A DNA stretch of 64,000 bases from Flavihumibacter solisilvae. GTDB lineage: Bacteria > Bacteroidota > Bacteroidia > Chitinophagales > Chitinophagaceae. Numbering within the stretch: the stretch's first letter is position 1; every line of letters starts with the position of its first letter. The stretch is taken from NCBI RefSeq assembly GCF_000814475.1, contig NZ_JSVC01000013.1, positions 180,658-244,657 on the forward strand. The letters are read 5' to 3'. Position numbers and translations under genes: made by a program. Positions 7,755-16,536 of the stretch are shown here, in pieces. The notes below the pieces were generated by a model. That model saw only the letters and a program-made list of their open reading frames with translations. It did not search any database and was not told the DNA's origin.

Positions 7755-9341
7755 ATGCTGCATCCCACGTTAATCCGTAATCGCCATATCGGTCCTGCCA
7801 TATACTTTCTTGCTGCAACAATAGCTTTCACCGCGTGCAATTCGCAAAAAGCCGGCAACACCAAAAAAGTTACCACACATCGGCAGGTTATCAACGCAGA
7901 ACTTCCGGATCCCTCTGTAATCGAAGTAAATGGAACCTACTACGCAACCGGCTCAACCAACGATTGGGGGTCGGTATACCCGCTATACAAATCCACTGAT
8001 CTTGTCAACTGGACATTTATCAACTACATCTTTAAGCAACCGCCATCATGGACAATTTCCAGCTATTGGGCCCCGGAATTATTATTTCATAACGGCACGT
8101 ACTATTGCTTTTATACCGCACGGCGAAATGATGGTGTGTCCTGTATAGGTGTGGCAACTGCCAAAAACATGGAAGAAGGCTTCACAGATCATGGCCAGTT
8201 GCTCGAATGGGGTAATGAGGCAATCGATGCATTTGTATTCAACGAAAATGGCAAATTGTATCTCACGTGGAAGGCATATGGACTGACAAAAGGGAAAACA
8301 ATCCAGATCCTTGGCGCTGAACTAAGCGAAGATGGCTTGTCTGTGAAGGGTGAAGCCTTCGAAATGCTGACGGCTGAAAGAAATTCGTGGGAAGCAGGCG
8401 GCATGGAAGGACAATGCATCGTTCAGCATAACGGTTACCTGTACATGTTGTATTCAGGCAATTCATGCTGTGGCGGTCAATGCGACTACCAGGTTGGCGT
8501 TGCGCGTGCAAAGTCCATCAAAGGCCCCTGGGAAAAGTATGAGCAGAATCCCATCCTCAAGGGAAACAATGTATGGAAATGCCCCGGCCACGGTACCGCA
8601 GTGCAGACTAAAGATTCCTGGTACTATCTATACCATGCTTACAACGAAAAAGGTTTTCCCTACCTCGGCCGGTCAGCGATGCTGGGTGAAATATTGTGGA
8701 ATGAAAAGTCAGGCTGGCCGTATTTCGATACTACCGCGCGCATCGACGGTAGCCAGATCAAACAGGACCTTGTTGAAAAATTCGATACGGATTCACTCGG
8801 CCGTTGGTGGAAATATGATGTTCCCGGCTATAAGTTCAATGCCAGTGTCGCTGGCGGCAGGCTCAATCTCACCGAAACAGGAAGAAAAAACAGTGTTGGA
8901 GCTGCCGTCTGCGTCAGTCCCGATTACGCTGATTTCACCATGTCTGCAACAATTGCAGGAAAGAATGCAGCGCTGAAAGGCCTGGTATTATATGCCACCG
9001 GTTCGAACAGCGTAGGCCTAGGGGTGAAAAATGATTCGCTGATCCTGTGGAAAGTGAAAGACAACAGATTTATTGAACTCAATACACTTCATGTAGCGTA
9101 TAACGACCAGCTTCACCTGAAAGCTGACATCGTCGATGGTCACCTTGGAAAATATTATTACAGCAGCGACGGAACCAATTGGACACTGGTTACAAACAAG
9201 GCAGACAACCAGGAATCGATCAATGGCGATAACCTTGCATGGTGGTCTTGGGGCGTTAAGGCGGGACTTTTTGTAAAAGCTGATTCGATTTCCGGAAACA
9301 ACACTGCCACCTTTGATGATTTCGGGATTACCTATAAATGA
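7755..9341 (+). CDS. GH43-type glycoside hydrolase lipoprotein
   Basis: A 528-residue protein with an N-terminal lipoprotein signal ending in FTAC (Cys about residue 27), so it is membrane-anchored outside the cytoplasm. Residues about 45-340 form a five-bladed propeller of GH43 type. The general base Asp lies in LPDPSVIEVNGTYYATGS, and WAPELLFHNGTYYCFYTA and the EGQCIV region supply other family positions. Residues about 350-528 look like a C-terminal concanavalin-type module (ESINGDNLAWWSWGVKAGLFV), as in beta-xylosidase/arabinosidase GH43 enzymes. The likely role is release of arabinose or xylose from plant glycans. No SusCD pair is beside it. It ends convergently 5 bases from cydB. Confidence 0.85.
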   Translation: MLHPTLIRNRHIGPAIYFLAATIAFTACNSQKAGNTKKVTTHRQVINAELPDPSVIEVNGTYYATGSTNDWGSVYPLYKSTDLVNWTFINYIFKQPPSWTISSYWAPELLFHNGTYYCFYTARRNDGVSCIGVATAKNMEEGFTDHGQLLEWGNEAIDAFVFNENGKLYLTWKAYGLTKGKTIQILGAELSEDGLSVKGEAFEMLTAERNSWEAGGMEGQCIVQHNGYLYMLYSGNSCCGGQCDYQVGVARAKSIKGPWEKYEQNPILKGNNVWKCPGHGTAVQTKDSWYYLYHAYNEKGFPYLGRSAMLGEILWNEKSGWPYFDTTARIDGSQIKQDLVEKFDTDSLGRWWKYDVPGYKFNASVAGGRLNLTETGRKNSVGAAVCVSPDYADFTMSATIAGKNAALKGLVLYATGSNSVGLGVKNDSLILWKVKDNRFIELNTLHVAYNDQLHLKADIVDGHLGKYYYSSDGTNWTLVTNKADNQESINGDNLAWWSWGVKAGLFVKADSISGNNTATFDDFGITYK

Positions 9342-9346
9342 GAGAA

Positions 9347-10423
9347 TCAATGTTCCCCATACCCGATATCGTCCATTTTGCCTTTGAACACCCGTAGCTG
9401 GATCACAAAGTACGCGATCACCAATATCGCTGCAATTATAAACCAGCCCGCGCCAACTGTTAATCCATATTCATGTGCAGCCACGTTGTAAACAGTCAGC
9501 GACGGATTTACCTCGTTAGTGGAAGGCAGCATATTCGGAAACAATGAGGCAACTGTCGTCGTGAAGCTTCCAAATATGAACAGGGAAGAGAACAGGAAGC
9601 CCGTGACATCTTTCTTAAATTTCCGGATAAAGAACTGGCCCATCAGCCCAACAAAACCAGCTACCGGAAAGATCCAGGTCCAATAATAGGTCCGGAGATT
9701 GGTGAGTGGAACCGGTTTCACGTAGTGCCACAGGATAGCCGAAAGCACAACCAGTATTGCCAGCACTACATTCAGTTTGAAGATTATCCCTTTCAACCTT
9801 GTATTAATTGGAGAGCTTGTTTTTAAAATAATCCAATTGGCGCCGTGAATCGTTAGCGTAACCACTGCAACTACTCCCAACAGGATCGTAAACCAGTCTA
9901 TAATTCCCTGGTGCTCGGCCAGCGGATCGAATGTAGGATTCCATAGTGCCAGGAAAAAGTAATGTGGCTCCTGTGTTGAAATGCCATTCTCCACCATACC
10001 CAGGTTCACGCCACGCACCACATTGCCCAATGCTGCGCCGAAAAACACTGCGAGTAAAAGACTTGCAATCCCAAATGCCTTATCCCACAAGTTTTCCCAG
10101 AGATGGTTGTGGACTTGCCCGCGCAGCTCAAGCCCGACCGCACGGAAAATAAGCAACCAGAGCACCAGTATCAGTGGAAGGTAAAAACCACTGAACGAGG
10201 AAGCATATAAAGTTGGAAAGGCAAAGAACAAAACACCACCCGAAGCAATGAGCCATACCTCGTTGGCATCCCAAAAGGGACCAATAGAATTCCTGATGCT
10301 TTGTTTTTCTTCGTCCGTTCTGGCAAAGAACAGGTGCACGATACCTGCACCAAAGTCATACCCGTCAAGTATCACGTAGGTGACAAGCATGATATTCAAT
10401 ACGACAAACCAAAAGATTTCCAT
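9347..10423 (-). CDS. cydB: cytochrome bd ubiquinol/menaquinol oxidase subunit II
   Basis: A 358-residue integral membrane protein with about 8-9 helices. Its N-terminus (FWFVVLNIMLVTYVILDGYDFGAGIVHLFFAR) carries the CydB signature DGYDFG. FWDANEVWLIASGGVLFFAFPTLYA is the second conserved block. CydB scaffolds CydA in the high-affinity terminal oxidase that reduces O2 to water at low oxygen. It begins 6 bases after cydA, as expected for a cydAB operon. No small CydX-like subunit was found after it, where the convergent GH43 gene ends almost immediately. Confidence 0.95.
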   Translation of the reverse strand: MEIFWFVVLNIMLVTYVILDGYDFGAGIVHLFFARTDEEKQSIRNSIGPFWDANEVWLIASGGVLFFAFPTLYASSFSGFYLPLILVLWLLIFRAVGLELRGQVHNHLWENLWDKAFGIASLLLAVFFGAALGNVVRGVNLGMVENGISTQEPHYFFLALWNPTFDPLAEHQGIIDWFTILLGVVAVVTLTIHGANWIILKTSSPINTRLKGIIFKLNVVLAILVVLSAILWHYVKPVPLTNLRTYYWTWIFPVAGFVGLMGQFFIRKFKKDVTGFLFSSLFIFGSFTTTVASLFPNMLPSTNEVNPSLTVYNVAAHEYGLTVGAGWFIIAAILVIAYFVIQLRVFKGKMDDIGYGEH

Positions 10424-10429
10424 AAGCGA

Positions 10430-11767
10430 TTATTTGACTGCCAGGTTTGATCCCGGTCCTTTGTACACAATCTTTATGACCAGCAACAAAAACAATAATC
10501 CCAACAGGATATACAGGCCAATAAATCCGAGCAGAGTGAAGAGTGCATTTCCACCTGAGACAGTTGGCGATACACCATCTGCCATTTTCAAAAGGTTATA
10601 TACCAGCCATGGCTGCCTGCCGAGTTCTGTTGTGTACCACCCCGCAGTATTGGCGATGTAGGGAAAGGGAATCATGATCATCAGGATCCATAACAGCCAT
10701 CTTGCCTGGTAAAGTTTTTTCATCCATAACATCACCGCGCACGCCAGCATAGTGGCAATAAAGATTGTTCCCAGTCCAACCATAATATGGTAACTGTAAT
10801 ACAGACCGGGAACATTCGTAGGGTGGATTGGATCAGCAAATTCGTTGAGTCCTTTTATTTCTGCATCCCATCGCTGGTAGGTCAGGAAGCTAAGGATTTT
10901 TGGAACTGCAATTTTGTTGTCCAGTTTTTTATTCACCATATCGGGCTGCCCGATCAGGATGATCTCTGAGCCGCCTTTTTCCGTTTCAAAAACTCCTTCC
11001 ATGGCGGCGAACTTTACCGGCTGGTATTTCACCACGTTCCTGGCAACCATATCGCCAGTAGGAAAAGCGACAAGCAGGGAAGCAATGAGCCCAAACACAA
11101 CCCCGGTTTTAACGAATATTCTTCCAGCGGTAATGTGCTTATTGCTCAACAGGTAAAACGCGCCAACTGATGCAACAAAGAAAGCACTCGTGATGAGTGA
11201 AGCTGCCTGGTTATGGAAATAGGAAGGTAACAGCCAGGGATTCTTAAAGAGCGCACTGAAATTCGTTAGGATAAACCTGCCGTTTTCCAGCACTTCATAA
11301 CCCACCGGGTGCTGCATCCAGGCATGGGTTGCCAGGATCAGGAAACCACTTGCCCAGGCGCCGATAAACACCATCAGCCCCGTCACAAAATGAAGTTTAT
11401 GACCTAAAAGCTTTTCGCCGAAAAGGAACATTCCCAGGAAGGAGGATTCAAGAAAGAAGGAAAACATTCCTTCCATTGCAAGTGTCTGCCCGATAATGCC
11501 ACCGGTCAGCTCTGAGAACTTGGCCCAGTTCGTACCAAATTGGAACTCAAGCGGGATCCCTGTTACTACACCCATTGCAAAATTCAACGCAAAGATCTTC
11601 ATCCAGAATTTTGCAGCGTCATTATAATCTATGATTCCTGTTCGCAGGAATTTCCATTTGAAATAGACTATCAGTAATGACAGCCCCATAGTCAATTGCG
11701 GGAACAGGTAATGAAAAGTGATGGTGAATGCAAACTGGAGCCGATTGTAAAGAATCATGTCATCCAT
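10430..11767 (-). CDS. cydA: cytochrome bd ubiquinol/menaquinol oxidase subunit I
   Basis: The haem-carrying subunit of cytochrome bd oxidase, about 445 residues. An upstream ATG at 11785 is in frame, but the ATG at 11767 is preferred: it places the haem b595 ligand His at residue 19 (RLQFAFTITFHYLFPQLT), as in E. coli CydA. GIPLEFQFGTNWAKFS, the THAWMQHPVGYE block and GRQPWLVYNLL near the C-terminus are the expected quinone- and haem-binding regions. The length fits the short-Q-loop type. It heads the cydAB operon. Its upstream region overlaps the terminator of the preceding hydrolase gene, so the promoter must sit in the AT-rich stretch at about 11770-11800. Confidence 0.95.
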   Translation of the reverse strand: MDDMILYNRLQFAFTITFHYLFPQLTMGLSLLIVYFKWKFLRTGIIDYNDAAKFWMKIFALNFAMGVVTGIPLEFQFGTNWAKFSELTGGIIGQTLAMEGMFSFFLESSFLGMFLFGEKLLGHKLHFVTGLMVFIGAWASGFLILATHAWMQHPVGYEVLENGRFILTNFSALFKNPWLLPSYFHNQAASLITSAFFVASVGAFYLLSNKHITAGRIFVKTGVVFGLIASLLVAFPTGDMVARNVVKYQPVKFAAMEGVFETEKGGSEIILIGQPDMVNKKLDNKIAVPKILSFLTYQRWDAEIKGLNEFADPIHPTNVPGLYYSYHIMVGLGTIFIATMLACAVMLWMKKLYQARWLLWILMIMIPFPYIANTAGWYTTELGRQPWLVYNLLKMADGVSPTVSGGNALFTLLGFIGLYILLGLLFLLLVIKIVYKGPGSNLAVK

Positions 11768-11792
11768 AGCACTAATTGAGACCATTAAATTA

Positions 11793-11820
11793 ATTAAAAA
11801 GCCCGGAACTGCCGGGCTTT
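11793..11820 (-). terminator. rho-independent terminator after hydrolase gene
   Basis: AAAGCCCGG (11798-11806) and CCGGGCTTT (11812-11820) form a 9-base stem with a 5-base loop. Read on the minus strand it is followed by TTTTTAATTAATTT. It ends the transcript of the hydrolase gene at 11849-12544 and separates it from cydAB. Confidence 0.85.
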
Positions 11821-11848
11821 GATCATGCCAGTTATGAATACCTGCACT

Positions 11849-12544
11849 TTATAATTTACCTGCTGCTTCAATAATGAAGTCTGCCACCTTCCCGGGCTGC
11901 GACAACATCGGAACATGGGCCGAGTCAAGTTCGAGCACCGTTGCATTTATCTTCTTTGCCTCCAGTCTTTCGAGTTCTGTACCTACTGTCAGGTCATCCG
12001 TCCCAATAATGCACCATGATGGCCTTGTCTTCCAGGCTGCTTTCGAAATTTTCGTGGTTGCAGCCTGTGAATTCCAGGGAGTCTGCGTGGCATATACTGT
12101 CTTCCGTTCTTCGGCCGGCAGATCCTGCACGAAATAATCATTGATCCCTTTCTCTGACAATCTTAAGTAACCAGACTCATCCACCCTGAACTCTGCACTC
12201 CCCGGGGTTGGCGGCAATACCTGGAATACATCATTCACCGACTCCCCGTCGCCCGGGATCAGTGCACATACGTATAGCAGTCCCGCTACTTTTGGATCAT
12301 TGCCGGCTTCCGTGATCACCATGCCACCATAGGAATGGCCAGCCAGCAATACAGGTCCATCCATCAGTGCAATGGCCCGCTTTACAGCAGCCACATCATC
12401 TTCCAGGGAGGTAAGTGGGTTTTGTACTGAGATTACATTGTATCCTTTTGCATGTAACAGGGGAATGACTTTAGCCCAGCTGGAACCATCAGCAAAAAGA
12501 CCATGAACAAGAACTATGTTTTTTACTCCGTTTCTATCCGACAT
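11849..12544 (-). CDS. cytoplasmic alpha/beta hydrolase
   Basis: A 231-residue alpha/beta hydrolase with no signal peptide. Key parts are VHGLFADGSSW (oxyanion loop), GHSYGG (nucleophile Ser), a probable acid in IIGTDDLTV and the catalytic His in LDSAHVPMLSQP. It is a paralogue of the secreted hydrolase at 815-1585, with long shared stretches such as KGYNVISVQNPLTSLEDDVA, and belongs to the EstC/salicylate esterase-like group. It lies 6 bases after the frameshifted hydrolase on the same strand, and a terminator follows it. The substrate is unknown. Confidence 0.88.
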   Translation of the reverse strand: MSDRNGVKNIVLVHGLFADGSSWAKVIPLLHAKGYNVISVQNPLTSLEDDVAAVKRAIALMDGPVLLAGHSYGGMVITEAGNDPKVAGLLYVCALIPGDGESVNDVFQVLPPTPGSAEFRVDESGYLRLSEKGINDYFVQDLPAEERKTVYATQTPWNSQAATTKISKAAWKTRPSWCIIGTDDLTVGTELERLEAKKINATVLELDSAHVPMLSQPGKVADFIIEAAGKL

Positions 12545-12550
12545 AAAAAA

Positions 12551-13533
12551 TTATTTAAGAGTTTGTTTAATTACAGCCGCAGCGTGCAGTAATGCAGTTT
12601 GAACAGCAGGAATTCCTGCAAGTGGATTTAATAAACCATAATCATGGATCAATCCTCCATACCTCGTCAGGGTTACCGGAACCCCGGCTTCGTCCAGTTT
12701 ACGTGCATATGCTTCACCTTCATCCCGCAACACGTCGTTCTCGGCAGTCTGGATAAGTGTCAACGGCAGGCCTTTTAACTGTTCTGTGGTCGCCTGCAAT
12801 GGGGAGGCATAGATTTCTGTCCGTTTCTTGTGATCTGGTAAATAATTATCCCAGAACCAGGTCATCATGTTTTTGGTAAGGAATCTCCCTTCGCCCAGTC
12901 TTTGTATGATCCTGTTTCAAAGTTCGCGTCTGTAACCGGCCAGAGCATTACCTGCAGTTTTATTGCCGGGCCCTTTTTATCCTTTGCCATCAGCACCACC
13001 GCAGCTGTCATATTTCCACCTACGCTGTTGCCCACTACTGCCAGGTTTTTCCCGTCAACCCCGATCTCGTTGCCATGCTCCGATACCCATTTAACGGTAG
13101 CATAGATCTGGTTAATCGCAACGGGATACTGTACTTCTGGTGAAGGCGTGTAATCCGGGAATACTGCTACCGCACCACTTTCAACTACAAGGTCCCTCAC
13201 CAGCCTCCTGTGGGTTGGATAATCTCCCAGCACCCAGCCTCCGCCGTGAATGAAAACGAAAACCGGTGATCCTGGTTTGCTTCCTGCAGGTTTGGTGATG
13301 TGGATCTTTACTTCCTTTCCATCATGCACGATTGTGCGCTCCGTTTCTTCAATTCCGGCATAGTTCACATCTACGGAATTCTGGGCATCTGTTAATACCT
13401 GCCGGGCATCGCCAGGACTCAGCTGTTCAATTGGCTTCCCCTTCCCGGAATTAAGCGCCTTCAGGAAGTTTCTCACTGGAACCAGGATCCGTGGATCATT
13501 TTCTGCTTTTACATTTTTGTTCTCTTGTGACAT
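12551..13533 (-). pseudogene. HSL-type alpha/beta hydrolase split by a frameshift
   Basis: Two frames on the same strand make one hormone-sensitive-lipase-type esterase. The first (about 13533 to 12865) holds the N-terminus from MSQENKN, HGGGWVLGD (oxyanion hole) and GNSVGGN (nucleophile Ser). It ends in an aberrant AKGDSLPKT tail. The second (12868-12551) holds MMTWFWDNYL, the acid in ENDVLRDEGEAY and the catalytic His in GLIHDYG. Reading the other frame just before the junction, at about 12885-12895, restores GEGRFLTKNMMTWFWD, the family's normal sequence. One base missing in the run near 12895 would explain the break. Separate translation of the halves by the ATGA overlap would not give an active enzyme. 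Either a true pseudogene or a sequencing error. Confidence 0.8.
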
Positions 13534-13651
13534 TGACTTTTCATTTTTATTTTTGAATATTTCGAACACAGCCATATATGTCCAACAAAGTGCCAATCGA
13601 CAATGAAACTGAAAACCAAAATATTAGCCGGAACCAATAGCTGTGGTTGAT

Positions 13652-13695
13652 ACTGTATTAAGTGATTTGACGAAATTATTCACTGTATAAAGTGA
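13652..13695. promoter_or_regulatory. direct repeat pair between divergent hydrolase and AraC genes
   Basis: ACTGTATTAAGTGA (13652-13665) and ACTGTATAAAGTGA (13682-13695) are 14-base direct repeats with one mismatch, 30 bases apart, about three helical turns. Each is also a partial dyad (CACT/AGTG). They lie between the frameshifted hydrolase (start 13533, minus) and the AraC-type gene (start 13729, plus). AraC proteins commonly bind paired direct repeats on one face of the helix, so this is a candidate operator for the adjacent regulator. Confidence 0.5.
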
Positions 13696-13728
13696 GGGGA
13701 TTATCTTTATGGATTCAACCAGTGACAT

Positions 13729-14490
13729 TTGAAATACCAGGAGTATTCACCGTCGGAAGCCTTAAGGCCGTACATTAAATGTTATTACCTGTCTGAGACA
13801 GGCATAGTAACAGATACGGCATTTGCAACCGGCTGTATCGAGCTGATGTTTAACCTGGGTGGCGGAGGGGTGGAATTATGGGGTCAGATTATCAGGCCTT
13901 TAACTTTCCGCTGGCACGAAGAAAACACAATGCTCGGCATCCGCTTCTACCCACACACCGCATTCCTCTTTCTCGATGAAGAAGTGAGCAACTTTAATGA
14001 CCAGGTCACCGACTTTACTGCTGTTGCTGGTAAACCATTGCGCCTGCTACATGAAAGATTACTCGAAACGCCGCAATCGAACAAGAGGTTCGAGCTGCTG
14101 GACATATTCCTACTGGATAAGCTCTATTCTGCCGGCAGGAAATTGGAGAAATTGCCCATCATCACAAATGTAATGCACGAATTGATGCAGGAAAATTTTT
14201 TTGATAATCTCCAACAGGTTGCCGGCCGATATGGCATCAGTTCCCGTTACCTGCAGAAATTATTTGTCCAGTACACAGGCCTATCACCCAAACTTTACCA
14301 AAAGATCAACCGGTTCCAGAAAGGCCTTGTGCTTGTAGGACAGGGAGAGCAGTCCCTTACTTCCATTGCCTATGAGTGCGGTTACTATGACCAGTCACAC
14401 TTCATCAGGGATTTCAAAACATTTACAGGATTTACGCCTTCATCGGCCATACCACCAGCATCCGCGATCCTCGCCTCACCCTATCGGTAA
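13729..14490 (+). CDS. AraC-family transcriptional regulator
   Basis: A 253-residue regulator. It starts at TTG (13729), because an in-frame TGA lies two codons upstream and the N-terminus (KYQEYSPSEALRPYIKCYYLSE) matches the family start. The N-terminal half is the DUF6597-type sensor domain found in many Bacteroidota AraC proteins. The C-terminal AraC helix-turn-helix pair runs from about residue 150: SSRYLQKLFVQYTGLSPKLYQK and then SLTSIAYECGYYDQSHFIRDFKTFTG, the classic second-helix signature. It is divergent from the split hydrolase and the paralogous hydrolase, with direct repeats in between. It may therefore control those genes, itself, or both. Confidence 0.88.
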   Translation: MKYQEYSPSEALRPYIKCYYLSETGIVTDTAFATGCIELMFNLGGGGVELWGQIIRPLTFRWHEENTMLGIRFYPHTAFLFLDEEVSNFNDQVTDFTAVAGKPLRLLHERLLETPQSNKRFELLDIFLLDKLYSAGRKLEKLPIITNVMHELMQENFFDNLQQVAGRYGISSRYLQKLFVQYTGLSPKLYQKINRFQKGLVLVGQGEQSLTSIAYECGYYDQSHFIRDFKTFTGFTPSSAIPPASAILASPYR

Positions 14491-14555
14491 GTTGTTCCGA
14501 TTTGTACAATTCCATCCTCTTTTAAATCAGGAGGTTTGTACAGAAATTAAACATT

Positions 14556-15035
14556 ATGACTATCAGAACCAGTTTATCTATGCTTTTCGCGATCGTAGTT
14601 ATTTCAGTGGCCTGTAACAGCCTGCAGGCAACCAATAACAACCTGGAGGAAGCGAAAAAAGAAATTGCAGAGAGCAATGCGATTTATTTTGAATCATTCG
14701 TGAAGAACGATTCATCCATATTTATTGATCGCTATGCAGAAGATGCCTGCATCATGGCTCCCTTCGCCCCGCAGGCATGCGGACGCGAAAATGCAGCCAG
14801 GTTTTTCAGGATAGCCTATGACATTTATGGTCTTCGGAACGGCAGGTTCATTACCACCGCCGTGTATGGCAGTGGTAATGAATTCGTAACTGAAGAGGGA
14901 CTTTGGCAGTCCTTCAATGAAAGGGGCGAACTGTTTGATGACGGCAAGTTCCTGGTGCTCTGGAAAAAGACCAGTAACGGCTGGAAAATGTTCCGCGATT
15001 CGTTCAGCAGCAACCGATCGCAGCCTGCCAAATAG
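14556..15035 (+). CDS. SnoaL/DUF4440-like NTF2-fold lipoprotein
   Basis: A 159-residue secreted protein whose signal peptide ends at VACNS, a plausible lipobox. The rest has the NTF2-like pattern of DUF4440/SnoaL proteins: a long first helix (EAKKEIAESNAIYFESFVKNDSSIFIDRYAEDACIMAPFAP) and C-terminal strands ending in FLVLWKKTSNGWKMFRDSFSS. Such folds are small ketosteroid-isomerase-like pockets, often of unknown ligand. No catalytic set can be named. It follows the AraC-type gene by 65 bases on the same strand and ends convergently with the epoxide hydrolase. Confidence 0.75.
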   Translation: MTIRTSLSMLFAIVVISVACNSLQATNNNLEEAKKEIAESNAIYFESFVKNDSSIFIDRYAEDACIMAPFAPQACGRENAARFFRIAYDIYGLRNGRFITTAVYGSGNEFVTEEGLWQSFNERGELFDDGKFLVLWKKTSNGWKMFRDSFSSNRSQPAK

Positions 15036-15057
15036 CCTCTTTATTTTCCCTGGTCTC

Positions 15058-16314
15058 TCAATTTAAACTATGAAGTGATCTCATTCCTTCGCGGATATCT
15101 TTTACCAGAAGATCGGGTTGCTCCCATGCTGCGAAGTGACCACCCTTGTCGTGTTTATTGTAATAGATAAGGTTCGGAAAAGCTTTCTCTGACCAGCTCT
15201 TTGGTGCTTCGAACAGCTCTTCGCGGAATACACTTACTGCAACCGGGATTTTCACGCCTTTTACTCCGAAAAAGTCGTTCCCGTTAAACTGTAAGCCTTC
15301 CCAGTAGAGACGGCCTGAGGAAACGCCGGTGTTTGTCAGCCAGGTTAGTGTGATGTTATCAAGTACATCATCGCGGGTGATTGAGCCGTAAGGTTTTCCT
15401 TCCAGGAAAAGTTCAGCGATATGTGCATAACTGGCAGCGTCATGATCCAGCAAGTAGCCTGCGAGCCCGATGGGAGAATCCGCTATGCCGTACAAACTCT
15501 GCGGACGTAGTCCCATCTGGTAAGCATAGCCAACGCCTTTTTTGTAAACGAAATCCAGCCGGTCCACTGTTTTCTTTTCATCATCAGAAAGATTCGAAGG
15601 CAACGGGCTTCCGGTAAAGAGTGACTTATTGATTTCGGCAGGAACCACCCCGGCCATGTTGGTATGAATTCCCATCAGTTCCGGTGCAGCCTGGGCGCCC
15701 ATCACTTCTGTAATGATTGCACCCCAGTCGCCACCCTGGGCCACAAATTTTTTGTAGCCGAGGCGTTTCATTAAAGTAACCCATGCACGCGCAATGTGGG
15801 CGGGATCCCAGCCGGTAGTTGTTGGCCTGCCTGAGAATCCGTATCCTGGAATGGAAGGTATTACCACATCAAAAGCATCCTCAGGTTTTCCGCCAAATTT
15901 AGTCGGGTCGGTAAGTGGATCAATGATCTTCAGCTGCTCAATGACTGAGCCGGGCCATCCATGCGTAACGATAATGGGAAGTGCATTGTTATGTTTCGAC
16001 CGAACGTGAATAAAATGGATGTCGAGCCCATCAATGTTCGTCATAAAATTGGGATAGGAATTCAATCTTTCTTCCACTTTGCGCCAATCATAATCTTTGG
16101 CCCAATACAAGGCAAGTGCCTGGACAGTCGCAAGTTCCACGCCCTGTGATTTGTCAGAAACCGTTTCTTTTTCAGGGTATTTTGTTGCTAAGACCCTGCG
16201 TTTTAAGTCATCGAGATCTGCCTGTGAAGCATGGTACTGGAAGGGACGGATGGCTTCATTCGATGAAGTTTCACTGGCAGCTTTGCCTGGGGCACTGCTG
16301 ATTGTGTCTTTCAT
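15058..16314 (-). CDS. epoxide hydrolase with EHN domain
   Basis: A 418-residue epoxide hydrolase. The N-terminal EHN domain (about residues 23-130, IRPFQYHASQADLDDLKRRVLATKYPEKET) precedes the alpha/beta hydrolase core. THGWPGSVIEQL carries the HGWP oxyanion motif, YGFSGRP follows, and GGDWGAIITE holds the nucleophile Asp. The His of the triad is likely in DKGGHFAAWEQPD near the C-terminus. No signal peptide is present. It hydrolyses epoxides to diols, with the natural substrate unknown. The gene is followed convergently by the NTF2-fold gene. The 222 bases upstream contain a TTTTGA-N6-TCAAAA inverted repeat at 16325-16342, but no other clear signal. Confidence 0.9.
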   Translation of the reverse strand: MKDTISSAPGKAASETSSNEAIRPFQYHASQADLDDLKRRVLATKYPEKETVSDKSQGVELATVQALALYWAKDYDWRKVEERLNSYPNFMTNIDGLDIHFIHVRSKHNNALPIIVTHGWPGSVIEQLKIIDPLTDPTKFGGKPEDAFDVVIPSIPGYGFSGRPTTTGWDPAHIARAWVTLMKRLGYKKFVAQGGDWGAIITEVMGAQAAPELMGIHTNMAGVVPAEINKSLFTGSPLPSNLSDDEKKTVDRLDFVYKKGVGYAYQMGLRPQSLYGIADSPIGLAGYLLDHDAASYAHIAELFLEGKPYGSITRDDVLDNITLTWLTNTGVSSGRLYWEGLQFNGNDFFGVKGVKIPVAVSVFREELFEAPKSWSEKAFPNLIYYNKHDKGGHFAAWEQPDLLVKDIREGMRSLHSLN

Positions 16315-16536
16315 TGTTTAAAAATTTTGAGTGTTTTCAAAAATGTTTCAACATGAATGCCATGTCCGGATGGACCTTTAAGAACTAACCGAAAGAGGAG
16401 AGAACAATATTGCTGTAGCCGGTAGCAGCACTTTTAATTGGAGACTCCGGTTATGGATAAAATAAGGCCTGTGAAATTACTATTGTCGTTTCCTGCAGGC
16501 AAATATTCTTATGCACAAGAAAACTTGAACTAACCC

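Noticed and set aside
12551..12868. Treating the two halves of the split esterase as separate genes that use an ATGA overlap.
   Set aside because: The catalytic residues are divided between halves, and a single missing base restores the full family sequence, so a broken gene is the better explanation.
16325..16342. TTTTGA-N6-TCAAAA inverted repeat upstream of the epoxide hydrolase.
   Set aside because: It lies in an AT-rich stretch where such short dyads are common, and no regulator adjoins. It was kept only as a note in the gene entry.
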